A stretch of 41,558 nucleotides of DNA from Streptomyces zinciresistens K42 (GCF_000225525.1 NZ_AGBF01000047.1:1-41558), one strand, 5' to 3'. Positions 1 through 8,264 are shown, counted from the first letter of the stretch. Notes: generated from the letters alone by a model not told the origin. Program-made: numbers and translations.

Positions 1-687
1 ACCGCGGCCGAGGCCGCCCGGCGGACCCGCGACGCCGCCTCCGCGCGGGACGCGGCCCGGCGCCGCTGCGCCGAGCTGGACCGCCTCTCCGCGCGGGCGG
101 CCACGGCCGTCCGCCGGCTCGGGCCGCTGCGTGAGGACTACGACCGCGTGGCCCGGCTGGCCGCCCTCACCGCGGGCACCTCCGCCGACAACGAACGCCG
201 GATGCGCCTGGAGTCGTACGTCCTCGCGGCACGCCTGGAGCAGGTCGCCGCCGCCGCGACCGTACGGCTGCGGCGCATGTCGTCCGGCCGTTACACCCTC
301 GTCCACTCCGACGACCGGTCCGGCCGCGGCCGCAGCGGGCTCGGGCTGCACGTCGTCGACGCCTGGACCGGCCGGGCACGCGACACGGCGACCCTCTCGG
401 GCGGCGAGACCTTCTTCGCGTCCCTCGCCCTCGCCCTCGGCCTCGCCGACGTCGTCACCGACGAGGCGGGCGGCGTGCGCCTGGACACCCTCTTCATCGA
501 CGAGGGCTTCGGCACCCTGGACGACCAGGCCCTCGACGAGGTCCTCGACGTCCTCGACTCGCTGCGCGAACGCGACCGCAGCGTCGGCATCGTCAGCCAT
601 GTCGCCGACCTGCGCCGCCGTATCCACGCCCAACTGGAGGTCGTGAAGGGGAGATCGGGGTCGGAGCTGCGCCAGCGGGGTCACTGA
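1..687 (+). CDS. sbcC: SbcC-like exonuclease/SMC-type ATPase, C-terminal part (5' end outside window)
   Basis: The reading frame is open from base 1 and ends at 687, so only the last 228 codons of what is normally a protein of about 1,000 residues are present. The segment begins with an Ala/Arg/Glu-rich stretch typical of the end of a coiled coil. It then shows the C-terminal ATPase half: the ABC signature LSGGE with FFASLALALGLADVV (about nt 394-450), Walker B/D-loop LFIDEGFGTLDD (about nt 490-525) and the H-loop region GIVSHV (about nt 583-603). These are hallmarks of SbcC/Rad50, the ATPase partner of the SbcD nuclease that opens hairpins and processes double-strand ends. sbcD would be expected just upstream. 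Family call is firm; the subunit name is slightly less so. Confidence 0.9.
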   Translation, partial: TAAEAARRTRDAASARDAARRRCAELDRLSARAATAVRRLGPLREDYDRVARLAALTAGTSADNERRMRLESYVLAARLEQVAAAATVRLRRMSSGRYTLVHSDDRSGRGRSGLGLHVVDAWTGRARDTATLSGGETFFASLALALGLADVVTDEAGGVRLDTLFIDEGFGTLDDQALDEVLDVLDSLRERDRSVGIVSHVADLRRRIHAQLEVVKGRSGSELRQRGH

Positions 688-836
688 CCGAGGAGCCGGC
701 GCGGCGGCGGGGACGAGCAGACGACGCTCGTCGTCACCGAGCCGAGCGCGCCGCTCCGGCCCGAGACCTCCTCCGGGTGCCGCAGGGAACGGGCCGTGAC
801 CCCGATGACGAAGCAGTCGTCCCCGGTGACGTGGCG
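681..836 (-). pseudogene. Lrp/AsnC-family regulator, C-terminal remnant
   Basis: About 50 codons remain of an Lrp/AsnC regulator: the core HVTGDDCFVI, then ARSLRHPEEV, then LGSVTTSVV near the stop. This is the ligand-binding (RAM) domain end seen in Streptomyces Lrp proteins. The helix-turn-helix and the first half of the RAM domain are gone; homology stops near 836. The stop overlaps the end of sbcC by 7 bp in convergent orientation. Directly beside it on the other strand is a rhodanese remnant that also lacks its N-terminus, so one deletion probably removed both starts and the shared promoter. Confidence 0.75.
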
Positions 837-847
837 GGTCTTCAGGC

Positions 848-1130
848 AACCCGGGCGCCGTCCACCTCCCCACCGCCCGTGTCCCCGAGCGGGCCGGCCG
901 CCTCCTGGACCGGCGGTGCCCGTCGCCACGTACTGCCGGAGCCCCGGCTGCGACGGCGCGACCCGGGCCGCCCCCGCCCTCGCCGAACCCGGCTGCCGGG
1001 TCGAGGAGATGCTCGGCGGCTTCGCGTACGGGGTGCGCGAGGGCTGCGCCACCGAGACCGGGCAGGGCCTCGCGAACCGCCCCCCGACCCGCTCACGGCA
1101 CCGGCCGGCGTGCACAACTGCGACTGCTGA
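848..1130 (+). pseudogene. Rhodanese-like domain protein, frameshifted and 5'-truncated remnant
   Basis: A rhodanese-like domain can be read only by changing frame twice. Frame 2 gives GAVHLPTARVPERAGRLLD (848-910). Frame 1 gives VPVATYC..GCDGATRA..LAE then EMLGGFAYGVREG (916 to about 1080). Frame 3 gives DPLTAPAGVHNCDC and a stop at 1130. The active-site loop, normally TYCWGPGC, reads TYCRSPGC, so the Cys is kept but the frame is not. The N-terminal third is missing. In its intact form such a protein would be a small sulfurtransferase, apparently once divergent from the Lrp gene beside it. Confidence 0.75.
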
Positions 1131-1187
1131 GAGGGCTGTTGAGTGCGGTGGCAGGGTGAAGGAGGGGGGCGTGTAGGTTCTGCTCTC

Positions 1188-1703
1188 ATGGTGAGACACG
1201 CGGAACCCGGCACGGTGGAGTGGATCGAGTCCGGCGGCGGCCCCCTGATCGCTGTCCCGGAGACGGTGCTGCCGTTCTGGGCGGGCGCCGACGGCGACGA
1301 GACCGCCTCGGACTACGACCGGGCCTGCGAGATCGACGGGGCCGTCGGACTGCTGCCGGTGGGAGACAGCGCGGCCCTGGTGCTCGGGGACGACCCCGCA
1401 GCCACCGCGTACCTCCCCGACCACGGCGTCTTCGTCCGCTGGTGCGCCGCCGACTCCGAGGAGGACGTGCTCGCCCGTGTCCCGGACGCGCTCGCCGGCG
1501 CGGAGTGGGGAGCCGAGGTGCGCTGGAAGGTCCCCGGCCCTGTGGTCCTCTTCGACGCGGCCTGGCCGGGACGGGAGACGGAGCGGACCGAGCACCTGAA
1601 GGTCACGCTGGCGCCCGGCGCGTACGCCGTGCGCGCCGCGCACGTGCGGCCCGGCCCCGAGACCTGGCTCGTACTCGTCGGGTTGAGGCCGCTGCCGCAC
1701 TGA
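1188..1703 (+). CDS. Imm21-like immunity family protein
   Basis: 171-residue soluble protein with no signal peptide. The N-terminal WIESGGGPLIAVPE and the internal GLLPVGDSAALVLGDDP...YLPDHGVFVRW pattern match what I remember of the Imm21 family, predicted immunity proteins of polymorphic toxin systems. The C-terminal part ends HLKVTLAPGAYAVRAAHV..GPETWLVLV. The ATG at 1188 is chosen because family similarity begins there; an upstream in-frame start at 1143 would add a low-complexity leader. No toxin gene lies nearby, so it appears to be an orphan, and its real role may be unrelated to immunity. Confidence 0.75.
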   Translation: MVRHAEPGTVEWIESGGGPLIAVPETVLPFWAGADGDETASDYDRACEIDGAVGLLPVGDSAALVLGDDPAATAYLPDHGVFVRWCAADSEEDVLARVPDALAGAEWGAEVRWKVPGPVVLFDAAWPGRETERTEHLKVTLAPGAYAVRAAHVRPGPETWLVLVGLRPLPH

Positions 1704-1795
1704 CGGCCCCCGGCGGGCACGGACGACCGCGCGCGGACAGCCGGGTGCGCATAACCGGGTGCGCGGCGCCCGGTGGTCGCCCATGATGACCTGCC

Positions 1796-2629
1796 ATGCC
1801 CCGACTTCCGCACCCCGCCCCCGAGGACCTGCGCCGCGACCCCCTGCCGCTGCGCGGCCGTACCGCCCTCGTCACCGGAGCCGCCCGGCGCGGCGGCATC
1901 GGCCACGCCGTGGCCCGCCGGCTCGCCGCGCACGGCGCCGGCGTCTACCTCCACCACCACGTGCCGCACGACGAGGCGATGCCGTGGGGAGCCGACCGGC
2001 CCGAGGAGGTCGCCGCCTCCGTGCGCGACGCGCTCGGCGACCCGGACGCACCCGTCGTGCACGGGCCCGGCGACCTCGCCGATCCGTCCGCGCCCGCGGA
2101 ACTGGTCGCGAGGGCCACCGCGGCGCTCGGCGGCCGGCTCGACATCCTCGTCGCCAACCACGCCCTCAGCGGCTCCGACGGCCCCCTCGACGCGATCCAC
2201 GCCGCTCTGCTCGACGCGCACTGGGCCGTCGACACCCGGTCGGTGCTGCTCCTGGTCCAGGCGCACGCCCGGCTGCGGCCCCCCGGTCCCGGCGGCCGGA
2301 TCGTGATGATGACCTCCGGCCAGGACATCGCGGGCGGTATGCCCGGCGAGATCGCCTACGCCCTCCAGAAGGGCGCCCTCGCCTCGATCACCCGCTCCCT
2401 CGCCACCACCCTGACCGGGCGGGGGATCACGGTGAACACCGTCAACCCCGGCCCCGTCGACACCGACTACGCCACCGGGGAGGCGTACGAGGCCGTCGCG
2501 GCCCGCTTCCCGGCGGGCCGGTGGGGCATGCCCGACGACCCGGCCCGCCTCATCGCCTGGCTGGCGACCGACGAGGCGGCCTGGATCACCGGTGAGGTCA
2601 TCAACTCCGAGGGCGGGTTCCGGCGGTGA
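1796..2629 (+). CDS. SDR-family oxidoreductase
   Basis: 277-residue classical short-chain dehydrogenase/reductase. The cofactor loop TGAARRGGIG lies at residues 28-36. The usual NNAG is NHAL (121-124). The catalytic set is Ser174 (MMTSGQ), Tyr188 and Lys192 (YALQK), followed by NTVNPGPVDT at about 214-223. The C-terminal WITGEVINSEGGFRR is the usual end of FabG-like members. It should use NAD(P)H to interconvert a carbonyl and an alcohol; the substrate cannot be read from sequence. The gene stands alone between Imm21 and a convergent DUF885 gene only 21 bp away. The unusually long cofactor-loop region and NHAL suggest a divergent subgroup. Confidence 0.9.
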   Translation: MPRLPHPAPEDLRRDPLPLRGRTALVTGAARRGGIGHAVARRLAAHGAGVYLHHHVPHDEAMPWGADRPEEVAASVRDALGDPDAPVVHGPGDLADPSAPAELVARATAALGGRLDILVANHALSGSDGPLDAIHAALLDAHWAVDTRSVLLLVQAHARLRPPGPGGRIVMMTSGQDIAGGMPGEIAYALQKGALASITRSLATTLTGRGITVNTVNPGPVDTDYATGEAYEAVAARFPAGRWGMPDDPARLIAWLATDEAAWITGEVINSEGGFRR

Positions 2630-2650
2630 GCCGGAGCCGCCCCGCCCGCG

Positions 2651-4339
2651 TCAGAGCCGGGCCAGCTCGTCCACCAGGTCGTCCAGACCGAGCGAGCCCT
2701 GCGACAGGGCCGCCATGTGCCACGCCTTGAGGTCGAAGGTGTCGCCGCGGCGCTCGCGCGCCTTCTCCCGGCCCAGCAGCCACGCCCGCTCGCCCAGCTT
2801 GTAGCCGACGGCCTGGCCCGGGATCGTCAGATACCGCGTCAGCTCGCTCTCCACGAAGTCCGCCTGACGGCTGCTGTGCGTTCCGAAGAACTCCTGCGCC
2901 AGCTCCGGGGTCCAGCGCTCACCCGGGTGGAACGGCGAGTCCCCGGGGATCTCCAGCTCCAGGTGCATGCCGATGTCGACGATGACACGGGCGGCCCGCA
3001 TCATCTGCGCGTCCAGGTAGCCGAGCCGGTGCTCCGGATCGGTCAGGAAGCCGAGCTCGTCCATCAGCCGCTCCGCGTACAGCGCCCAGCCCTCGGCGTT
3101 GGCGCTGACCCCGCCGATCGTGGCCTGGTAGCGGGACAGGTCCCCGGCGACGTACGCCCACTGCGCGAGCTGGAGGTGATGGCCGGGCACGCCCTCGTGG
3201 TACCACGTCGAGACCAGGTCGTAGACCGGGAAGCGGGTCTGCCCCATCGTCGGCAGCCAGGTCCGGCCCGGACGGGAGAAGTCCTCCGACGGAGGCGTGT
3301 AGTACGGCGCCGCCGCTCCGCCGGGCGGCGCGATACGGGACTCCACCCGCCGTACCGGCTCGGCGAGTTCGAAGTGCGTGCCGTCCAGCTTCTCCATGGC
3401 CTCGTCCATCAGGCCCTGGAGCCAGTCACGCACCTCGTCGACGCCCTCGATGTGCTTGCCGTGCTCAAAGAGGTGCGCGAGCGCCACCCACGGCGTCGCG
3501 GCGCCCGGGAGGATCTTCTCGGCCTCCTTGCGCATCTCGCCGAGCAGCCGGTGGTACTCGGACCAGCCGTACGCGTACGCCTCGTCCAGGTCGAGATCCG
3601 TGCCGTTGAAGTAGCGCGCCCAGCGGGCGTACCGCTCGCGGCCCACCGCGTCCGGCGCGCCCTGCACGGCCGGCGCGTACACCTCGCGCATCCAGTCCCG
3701 CAGCTCCACCACGGCCGCCGTCGCCGTCCGGGCCGCCTCGTCCAGCTCCGCGCGCAGCGACTCGGGCCCGGCGGAGGCGAACTCCTCGAACCAGCCGCGC
3801 CCTTCACCCGCACCCGACCACTGCGTGAGCTGTCCGACGAAGGTGGCGGTGGGCCGCGGCGCCGCGAGCAGCCCGCGCTCCAGCCCCAGTTCGAGGGAGG
3901 CGCGATAGCCGGCGTACGCCGCCGGCACCGCGCGCAGCCGCTCGGCGATCGCCGCCCAGTCCTCGTCGGTCTGCTGCGGGGTGACCGTGAACACCTCACG
4001 CACCGAGTGGGCGGGCGTGGCCATGTTGCCGACCGCCCGCAGGCCCTCCGCGGCCTCGTGGACGGCGAGTTCGGCGGTCAGCCGCTCGCGCAGCAGGCGC
4101 GCGCACCGGCGCTCGATGTCGCTGTCCGCGCCGCGCCGGCGCTCGGCCTCGTCGAGGCGCGCGAGCGTGGCCCGCTGGAGTTCGGCGACCGCCTCCTGGC
4201 CCGCGGGCGAGAGATCGGGCAGCCTGCTGTTGCTCTCCTGCACACCGAGGTAGGTCCCGGTGACCGGGTCGAGGGCGATGAGGTCGTCGACGTAGGCGTC
4301 GGCGATACCGCGGGGCAGCGAAGTCTTGATCTCGGACAT
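2651..4339 (-). CDS. DUF885 family metallopeptidase-like protein
   Basis: 562-residue protein of the DUF885 family, distantly related to M32-type zinc peptidases. Its metal-binding motif is HEGVPGHH at about residues 381-388, and a later ANAEGWALYAE segment probably supplies the third ligand. The rest is mostly helical. No signal peptide is seen, so it is probably cytoplasmic. The start at 4339 (MSEIKTS) is preferred over an in-frame ATG 9 bp upstream because a GAGGA sequence sits 8 nt before it. The peptidase role is inferred from the family motif; no substrate can be named. Convergent with the SDR gene. Confidence 0.88.
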   Translation of the reverse strand: MSEIKTSLPRGIADAYVDDLIALDPVTGTYLGVQESNSRLPDLSPAGQEAVAELQRATLARLDEAERRRGADSDIERRCARLLRERLTAELAVHEAAEGLRAVGNMATPAHSVREVFTVTPQQTDEDWAAIAERLRAVPAAYAGYRASLELGLERGLLAAPRPTATFVGQLTQWSGAGEGRGWFEEFASAGPESLRAELDEAARTATAAVVELRDWMREVYAPAVQGAPDAVGRERYARWARYFNGTDLDLDEAYAYGWSEYHRLLGEMRKEAEKILPGAATPWVALAHLFEHGKHIEGVDEVRDWLQGLMDEAMEKLDGTHFELAEPVRRVESRIAPPGGAAAPYYTPPSEDFSRPGRTWLPTMGQTRFPVYDLVSTWYHEGVPGHHLQLAQWAYVAGDLSRYQATIGGVSANAEGWALYAERLMDELGFLTDPEHRLGYLDAQMMRAARVIVDIGMHLELEIPGDSPFHPGERWTPELAQEFFGTHSSRQADFVESELTRYLTIPGQAVGYKLGERAWLLGREKARERRGDTFDLKAWHMAALSQGSLGLDDLVDELARL

Positions 4340-4403
4340 GCCGACCATCCTCGTACGCGGACCGCCGCCGCGTCATTCCGGTTCCCCCGGGTGCCGTGTG
4401 CCG

Positions 4404-4910
4404 TCAGCCCGATTTCGCCGAGGGCGTGCTCCTCGGCGCGCCGGGCGGCAGCAGCGGACCGCAGTCCCACTGCTGGAAGATCAGCCGCGTCTCCACACGC
4501 GCCACCTCGCGATGCGCCGTGAACTCGTCCAGCACCAGCCGCTGCAGATCCGTCATGTCCGCGACCGCCACATGGACGAGATAGTCGTCAGGACCCGTCA
4601 GATGGAAGACGGTGCGCGACTCCGGCAGCGCCCGGATCCGCTCCACGAACGGCCCGACCAGCTCCCTGCGGTGCGGCCTGACCTGCACGGACAGCAGCGC
4701 CTGAAGACCTCGGCCCAGCTTGGCCGGGTCCAGCCGGAGCTGATGGCCGAGGATGACGCCCGAGCGGCGCAGCCGCGTGACCCGGTCCAGACAGGTCGAG
4801 GGCGCCACGCCGACCTGTGCGGCGAGGTCCCGGTAGGTGGTCCGGGCGTCGTTCTGCAGAAGCCGCAGCAGGTGCAGATCGACCGGATCCAGTACGACAG
4901 ATTCGGTCAT
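4404..4910 (-). CDS. Lrp/AsnC-family transcriptional regulator
   Basis: 168 residues. An N-terminal helix-turn-helix (DLHLLRLLQNDARTTYRDLA then APSTCLDRVTRLRRSGVI, about residues 11-53) is followed by a RAM/AsnC ligand-binding domain with the typical FHLTGPDDYLVHVAVADM segment. It starts 110 bp from, and is divergent to, the PLP-dependent Cys/Met enzyme at 5021. Lrp proteins commonly control such a neighbour in response to an amino acid, so regulation of the 5021 gene and of itself from the shared 4911-5020 region is likely. This is inference from position. Confidence 0.9.
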   Translation of the reverse strand: MTESVVLDPVDLHLLRLLQNDARTTYRDLAAQVGVAPSTCLDRVTRLRRSGVILGHQLRLDPAKLGRGLQALLSVQVRPHRRELVGPFVERIRALPESRTVFHLTGPDDYLVHVAVADMTDLQRLVLDEFTAHREVARVETRLIFQQWDCGPLLPPGAPRSTPSAKSG

Positions 4911-5020
4911 GCGGCGAACGTAACACGAGGTCCGATCGCCCTGATCCGGTCATTGTTCACTGTGTGCGTCCAGGGCGCAGGAAGCCCGGTGACGCAGAGA
5001 GCAGGGAGGCGGAGAGCCGC

Positions 5021-6220
5021 ATGACCGGTGACGACGACGCACGCACCACGACGAGAGCGCTCGCCACGGAGGCCGTGCACGCCGGCCGTGACGACCTCGC
5101 CCGGCAGGGCCTGCACGCCCCGCCGATCGACCTGTCGACCACGTACCCCTCGTTCGACAGCCGCGGCGAGGCCGCCCGCATCGACGCCTTCGCGGCCACC
5201 GGCGCGGAACCGGACGGCCCGCCCGTCTACGCCCGGCTCGGCAACCCGACCGTCGCCCGCTTCGAGACCGCTCTCGCCCGTCTGGAGGGCACACAGGCGG
5301 CCGTCGCCTTCGCCAGCGGGATGGCGGCCCTGAGCGCCGTGCTCCTCGTACGGGCCGCGGCGGGGCTGCGCCATGTCGTCGCCGTACGCCCCCTGTACGG
5401 CTGCAGCGACCACCTGCTCACCGCCGGGCTGCTCGGCTCCGAGGTGACCTGGACCGACCCGGCCGGGACGGCCGCGGCGCTGCGGCCCGACACCGGGCTC
5501 GTGATGGTGGAGTCCCCGGCCAACCCGACCCTCGCCGAGGTCGACCTGCGGGCCCTGGCGCACGCCTGCGGCTCCGTGCCCCTGCTCGCGGACAACACCT
5601 TCGCCACACCCGTGCTCCAGCGTCCCGCCGAGCGGGGCGCCCGGCTGGTCCTGCACAGCGCCACCAAGTACCTGGGCGGGCACGGGGACGTGATGGCGGG
5701 GGTGGTGGCCTGCGACGAGGAGTTCGCCGGACAGCTGCGGCAGATACGGTTCGCCACCGGCGGCGTGCTGCATCCGCTGGCCGGCTATCTGCTGCTGCGC
5801 GGGCTGTCGACCCTGCCGGTCCGGGTACGGGCCGCCTCGGAGAACGCCGCCGAACTCGCCCGCCGCCTCGCGGCCGACCCGCGCGTCGCCCGCGTCCGCT
5901 ATCCGCGCATCGGCGGCGCCATGATCGCCTTCGAGGTGCACGGCGACCCGCACGAGGTCATCGCCGGGGTCCGGCTGATCACGCCCGCCGTCAGCCTCGG
6001 CAGCGTCGACTCCCTCATCCAGCACCCCGCGTCCATCAGCCACCGCATCGTGGACGCCGAGGCCCGCCGGGGCGCCGGGGTGAGCGACCGGCTGCTGCGG
6101 ATGTCGGTGGGCCTGGAGGACGTGGAGGACCTGTGGACGGACCTGGACCAGGCCCTTCACCGCGCCGCCGCCGGGGGCGACGAGACGCCGGGGCACACGG
6201 TGGCGGTCGCGGCGGGGTGA
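5021..6220 (+). CDS. Cys/Met metabolism PLP-dependent enzyme (methionine gamma-lyase / cystathionine gamma-lyase type)
   Basis: 399 residues of the trans-sulfuration fold-type I family. Visible features: YARLGNPT (70-77), ASGMAALSA (98-106), the PLP ring-stacking Tyr in PLYGCSD (124-130), Asp191 in ADNTFATP, and the Schiff-base lysine Lys216 in LHSATKYLGGHGD. The C-terminal VSLGSVDSLIQHPASISH is typical of methionine gamma-lyases and cystathionine lyases. The ATG at 5021 follows a GGGAGGCGGAGAG ribosome-binding site. An oddity is that the loop near residues 290-300 (VRYPRIGGAMIAFEV) is about 15 residues shorter than in the usual family pattern VYYPGL...GFGGMISFE. Substrate choice (Met or cystathionine) is uncertain. 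Confidence 0.88.
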   Translation: MTGDDDARTTTRALATEAVHAGRDDLARQGLHAPPIDLSTTYPSFDSRGEAARIDAFAATGAEPDGPPVYARLGNPTVARFETALARLEGTQAAVAFASGMAALSAVLLVRAAAGLRHVVAVRPLYGCSDHLLTAGLLGSEVTWTDPAGTAAALRPDTGLVMVESPANPTLAEVDLRALAHACGSVPLLADNTFATPVLQRPAERGARLVLHSATKYLGGHGDVMAGVVACDEEFAGQLRQIRFATGGVLHPLAGYLLLRGLSTLPVRVRAASENAAELARRLAADPRVARVRYPRIGGAMIAFEVHGDPHEVIAGVRLITPAVSLGSVDSLIQHPASISHRIVDAEARRGAGVSDRLLRMSVGLEDVEDLWTDLDQALHRAAAGGDETPGHTVAVAAG

Positions 6221-6276
6221 GGGCCCCTCCGCCTTGAGGACCCGCGCGCACGGGGGCGCGGGGGCGGGGCCGTGGT

Positions 6277-6310
6277 CCGGGAAGCCCGCGGGAAACCGCG
6301 GGCTTCCCGG
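6277..6310 (+). terminator. Perfect 15-bp hairpin with GAAA tetraloop downstream of the PLP enzyme gene
   Basis: The arm 6277-6291 (CCGGGAAGCCCGCGG) is the exact reverse complement of 6296-6310, and the loop is GAAA, a member of the stable GNRA class. It lies 57 bp after the stop at 6220. No U-tract follows, as is normal for Streptomyces terminators. The match is perfect, so the structural call is firm; terminator function is inferred from position. Confidence 0.85.
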
Positions 6311-6737
6311 CCGCGGACACGTCCGCTCTCCCGTAGCGGGCGGGTACGGGTGCCCGGCGGGGCGGGGCGGGGCGTTTGCGAAGGCATGTGGCGTCCCCGG
6401 CACAGGGGCCCGTCCTCGTCCGTCGATCCAGGAGCCCCGACCGCTGAACCAGGAGTATCGACCTCGGGTCGGCATCAGACTCATCGGTACGGGCGACATC
6501 GCGTCAACGCTCCCGCGAACAGCCTGGACGGGGTTGAGGCCCACGCCCCGGACTGGACTCGCGCCGAAGGGCGCGCGCCGCGGACGGAGGTGAACGTACC
6601 GCCCCCGCCCGGCGGTGAGGCCCCCGGCCCCGGCCGGAGCCCACTGGCTCGCGCCCCGGCCGGAGTTGAGGGCCGGTGTGCCGGACAGGGCGGCCCCAGG
6701 ACGGCCCCGGGGCGGCCCCAGGACGGCCCCGGGGCGG
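6311..6737. other. Non-coding stretch between the PLP enzyme and the ACT/GNAT gene
   Basis: No convincing gene is seen here on either strand; open frames are low-complexity Arg/Pro/Gly strings. The stretch 6440-6550 has a more mixed base composition than its surroundings and might be a decayed gene, but no family could be recognised. The right end carries a short GC-rich tandem repeat (6691-6734). Confidence 0.5.
6691..6734. repeat. Two perfect tandem copies of a 22-bp GC-rich unit
   Basis: 6691-6712 and 6713-6734 are identical; each unit begins CGGCCCCAGGA and ends CGGCCCCGGGG, so the unit is itself a degenerate double of an 11-mer. It sits 4 bp past the stop of the ACT/GNAT gene, which is read on the minus strand. 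It may contribute to transcript ending or may be replication slippage. Confidence 0.8.
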
Positions 6738-8264
6738 TCACGGTGCCGGGGCGCCGCCCCGTTCGCTCGTGCCCGACAGCTGTTCCGTGGCCGGTCCGGA
6801 CGGGGGAGCGGGCAGGCGGGCCGTGATGACCAGGGTGCCCTCCTCGATCTGGTAGTCGAGGGGCAGTCCGAGGCCCCGCATCGCGGCGACCATGCCGGTG
6901 TTGGAGGACTGCGTCACGGCGTACACGCTCTCGCAGCCCGCCTCGACCGCCATCGCCACCAGCCTCACGAGCAGTTCACCGCCGATGCCGCGCTGCTGCC
7001 AGGCGTCCTCGACGAGCAGCGCGACCTCCGTCTCGTCGCCGTCCCACAGCAGATGGCCGAGGCCGACGACGCGTCCGGACGCCGTCTGCGCGGCGAGCGT
7101 ACGGCCGTGGCGCGGGCTGAGCAGATGCCCCAGATAGCGGTCGGCGTCACCGACCGGCCCGTGGTACCGCATCCGCAGGGTCCGCGCGGAGCACCGCGTG
7201 TGCATCTCCTTCGCGGCGCGGTGGTCGCCGGGGTCGGCCCGGCGCACGGTGATGTCGTTCCCCTCGGGCAGGGTCAGCACGTCCGGGCCGTGCGGCACGC
7301 GCGGCCCGAGCCGGGCGTCCAGCTCCACCAGCGCGCGGGCGCGGGCGAACTCGGTCGGCGTGAACGGCAGATACGGCCGCTCCACCGTGATCACCCCGCC
7401 CTCCGGTGCCCGCAGGCGCATCACGGTGTCCTCCAGCACCCCCTCCACCGGGGCCCCGCCCCGGGCCGCCCCGGCGGGCAGCGACCGGATGGTGCACCGG
7501 CCCAGCAACTGCCGCAGCGCCAGCGGCAGTTCCGCGGAGTCCAGCGCGGTACGGGTGGCCAGTGCCAGCACGCGGGTCGGCGCGTCCACCAGATCGTGCG
7601 CGTCGGCCCGCTCGCTCCAGGTGCCGGTACCGCCCGCCGCCGCGACCGCCCGCGAGATCCCCGCCGCGTCGAGCCCGCCGGGGGCCCGCAGCAGGAACTC
7701 GTCCACGGTGCCGTCGGCCAGCGGATGCGTCTGAAGGCTCAGGATGTCCACGCGGAGCCCGGCGAGCGCCGTGCACAGCGCCGCCAGGGAGCCGGGCTCG
7801 TCCCGCACCGTCGTCCGCATCCGCCACAGGCCGGGCTCCTGCCCGGGACCCGCCCCGCCTGCCTCACCCGAGGGACCCGGGGGGCCCGAAGGACGCGAAG
7901 AGCCCGAGTGGCCCGTCGCGCCCGAACTCCCCGCCGGCCCGGACGGCTTGGGACGCCGCGGGAATCCCGACGGCTGCGGGGGCCCGGCCGGCGTCTCGGA
8001 GCGCGGCCGGGCACCGGTATCGCCTGCCGGAGGCGCGTGACCGTGGCGACGTGTCCACCGGGTCGGCCATCCTGCCGCCGCGACCAGCAGCCCCGCCGGA
8101 ACCAGCAGCGCCGGTGCCCCGGGTCCGTGCCCGAGCGGATGCGCCGCGGTGTCGGCCACCGCGACCGCTGTCAGGAGTGCGGCCAGGGTCACGGCCCGGC
8201 GCCGCCCGTGGTGGACGGGGCGTCCGTGCCGGGCACGGGTCACATCAGACAAGTCTCGACTCAT
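6738..8264 (-). CDS. Membrane-anchored ACT + GNAT acetyltransferase-domain protein
   Basis: 508 residues with three parts. Residues 1-70 have two short hydrophobic stretches (VTLAALLTAVAVADTAA, ALLVPAGLLVAAAGW) and Arg-rich flanks, suggesting two membrane helices. Residues about 75-145 form a Pro/Gly/Ser-rich linker with collagen-like triplets such as SGPPGPSG. From about 147 an ACT-like domain (RMRTTVRDEPGSLAALCTAL...VDILSLQTHPL) is followed, after a middle region, by a C-terminal GNAT domain with ITVRRADPGDH, VALLVEDAWQQRGIGGELL (acetyl-CoA pyrophosphate loop, QQRGIG) and VTQSSNTGMVAAMRGLG. It may acetylate a protein or metabolite under control of an ACT-bound ligand. The N-terminal start is uncertain because no good ribosome site precedes the ATG. 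Confidence 0.82.
   Translation of the reverse strand: MSRDLSDVTRARHGRPVHHGRRRAVTLAALLTAVAVADTAAHPLGHGPGAPALLVPAGLLVAAAGWPTRWTRRHGHAPPAGDTGARPRSETPAGPPQPSGFPRRPKPSGPAGSSGATGHSGSSRPSGPPGPSGEAGGAGPGQEPGLWRMRTTVRDEPGSLAALCTALAGLRVDILSLQTHPLADGTVDEFLLRAPGGLDAAGISRAVAAAGGTGTWSERADAHDLVDAPTRVLALATRTALDSAELPLALRQLLGRCTIRSLPAGAARGGAPVEGVLEDTVMRLRAPEGGVITVERPYLPFTPTEFARARALVELDARLGPRVPHGPDVLTLPEGNDITVRRADPGDHRAAKEMHTRCSARTLRMRYHGPVGDADRYLGHLLSPRHGRTLAAQTASGRVVGLGHLLWDGDETEVALLVEDAWQQRGIGGELLVRLVAMAVEAGCESVYAVTQSSNTGMVAAMRGLGLPLDYQIEEGTLVITARLPAPPSGPATEQLSGTSERGGAPAP

Noticed and set aside
681..1784. Long open frame on the minus strand across 681-1784
   Set aside because: Most of it is the antisense shadow of the Imm21 gene; only the final 50 codons match a real family (Lrp remnant).
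2717..4522. 601-codon open frame on the plus strand
   Set aside because: Shadow of the DUF885 gene on the other strand; sequence is low-complexity Arg/Leu/Gly with no motif.
4911..5020. A specific Lrp box between the Lrp and PLP-enzyme genes
   Set aside because: I looked for a dyad and found none convincing by eye; regulation is argued from position only.
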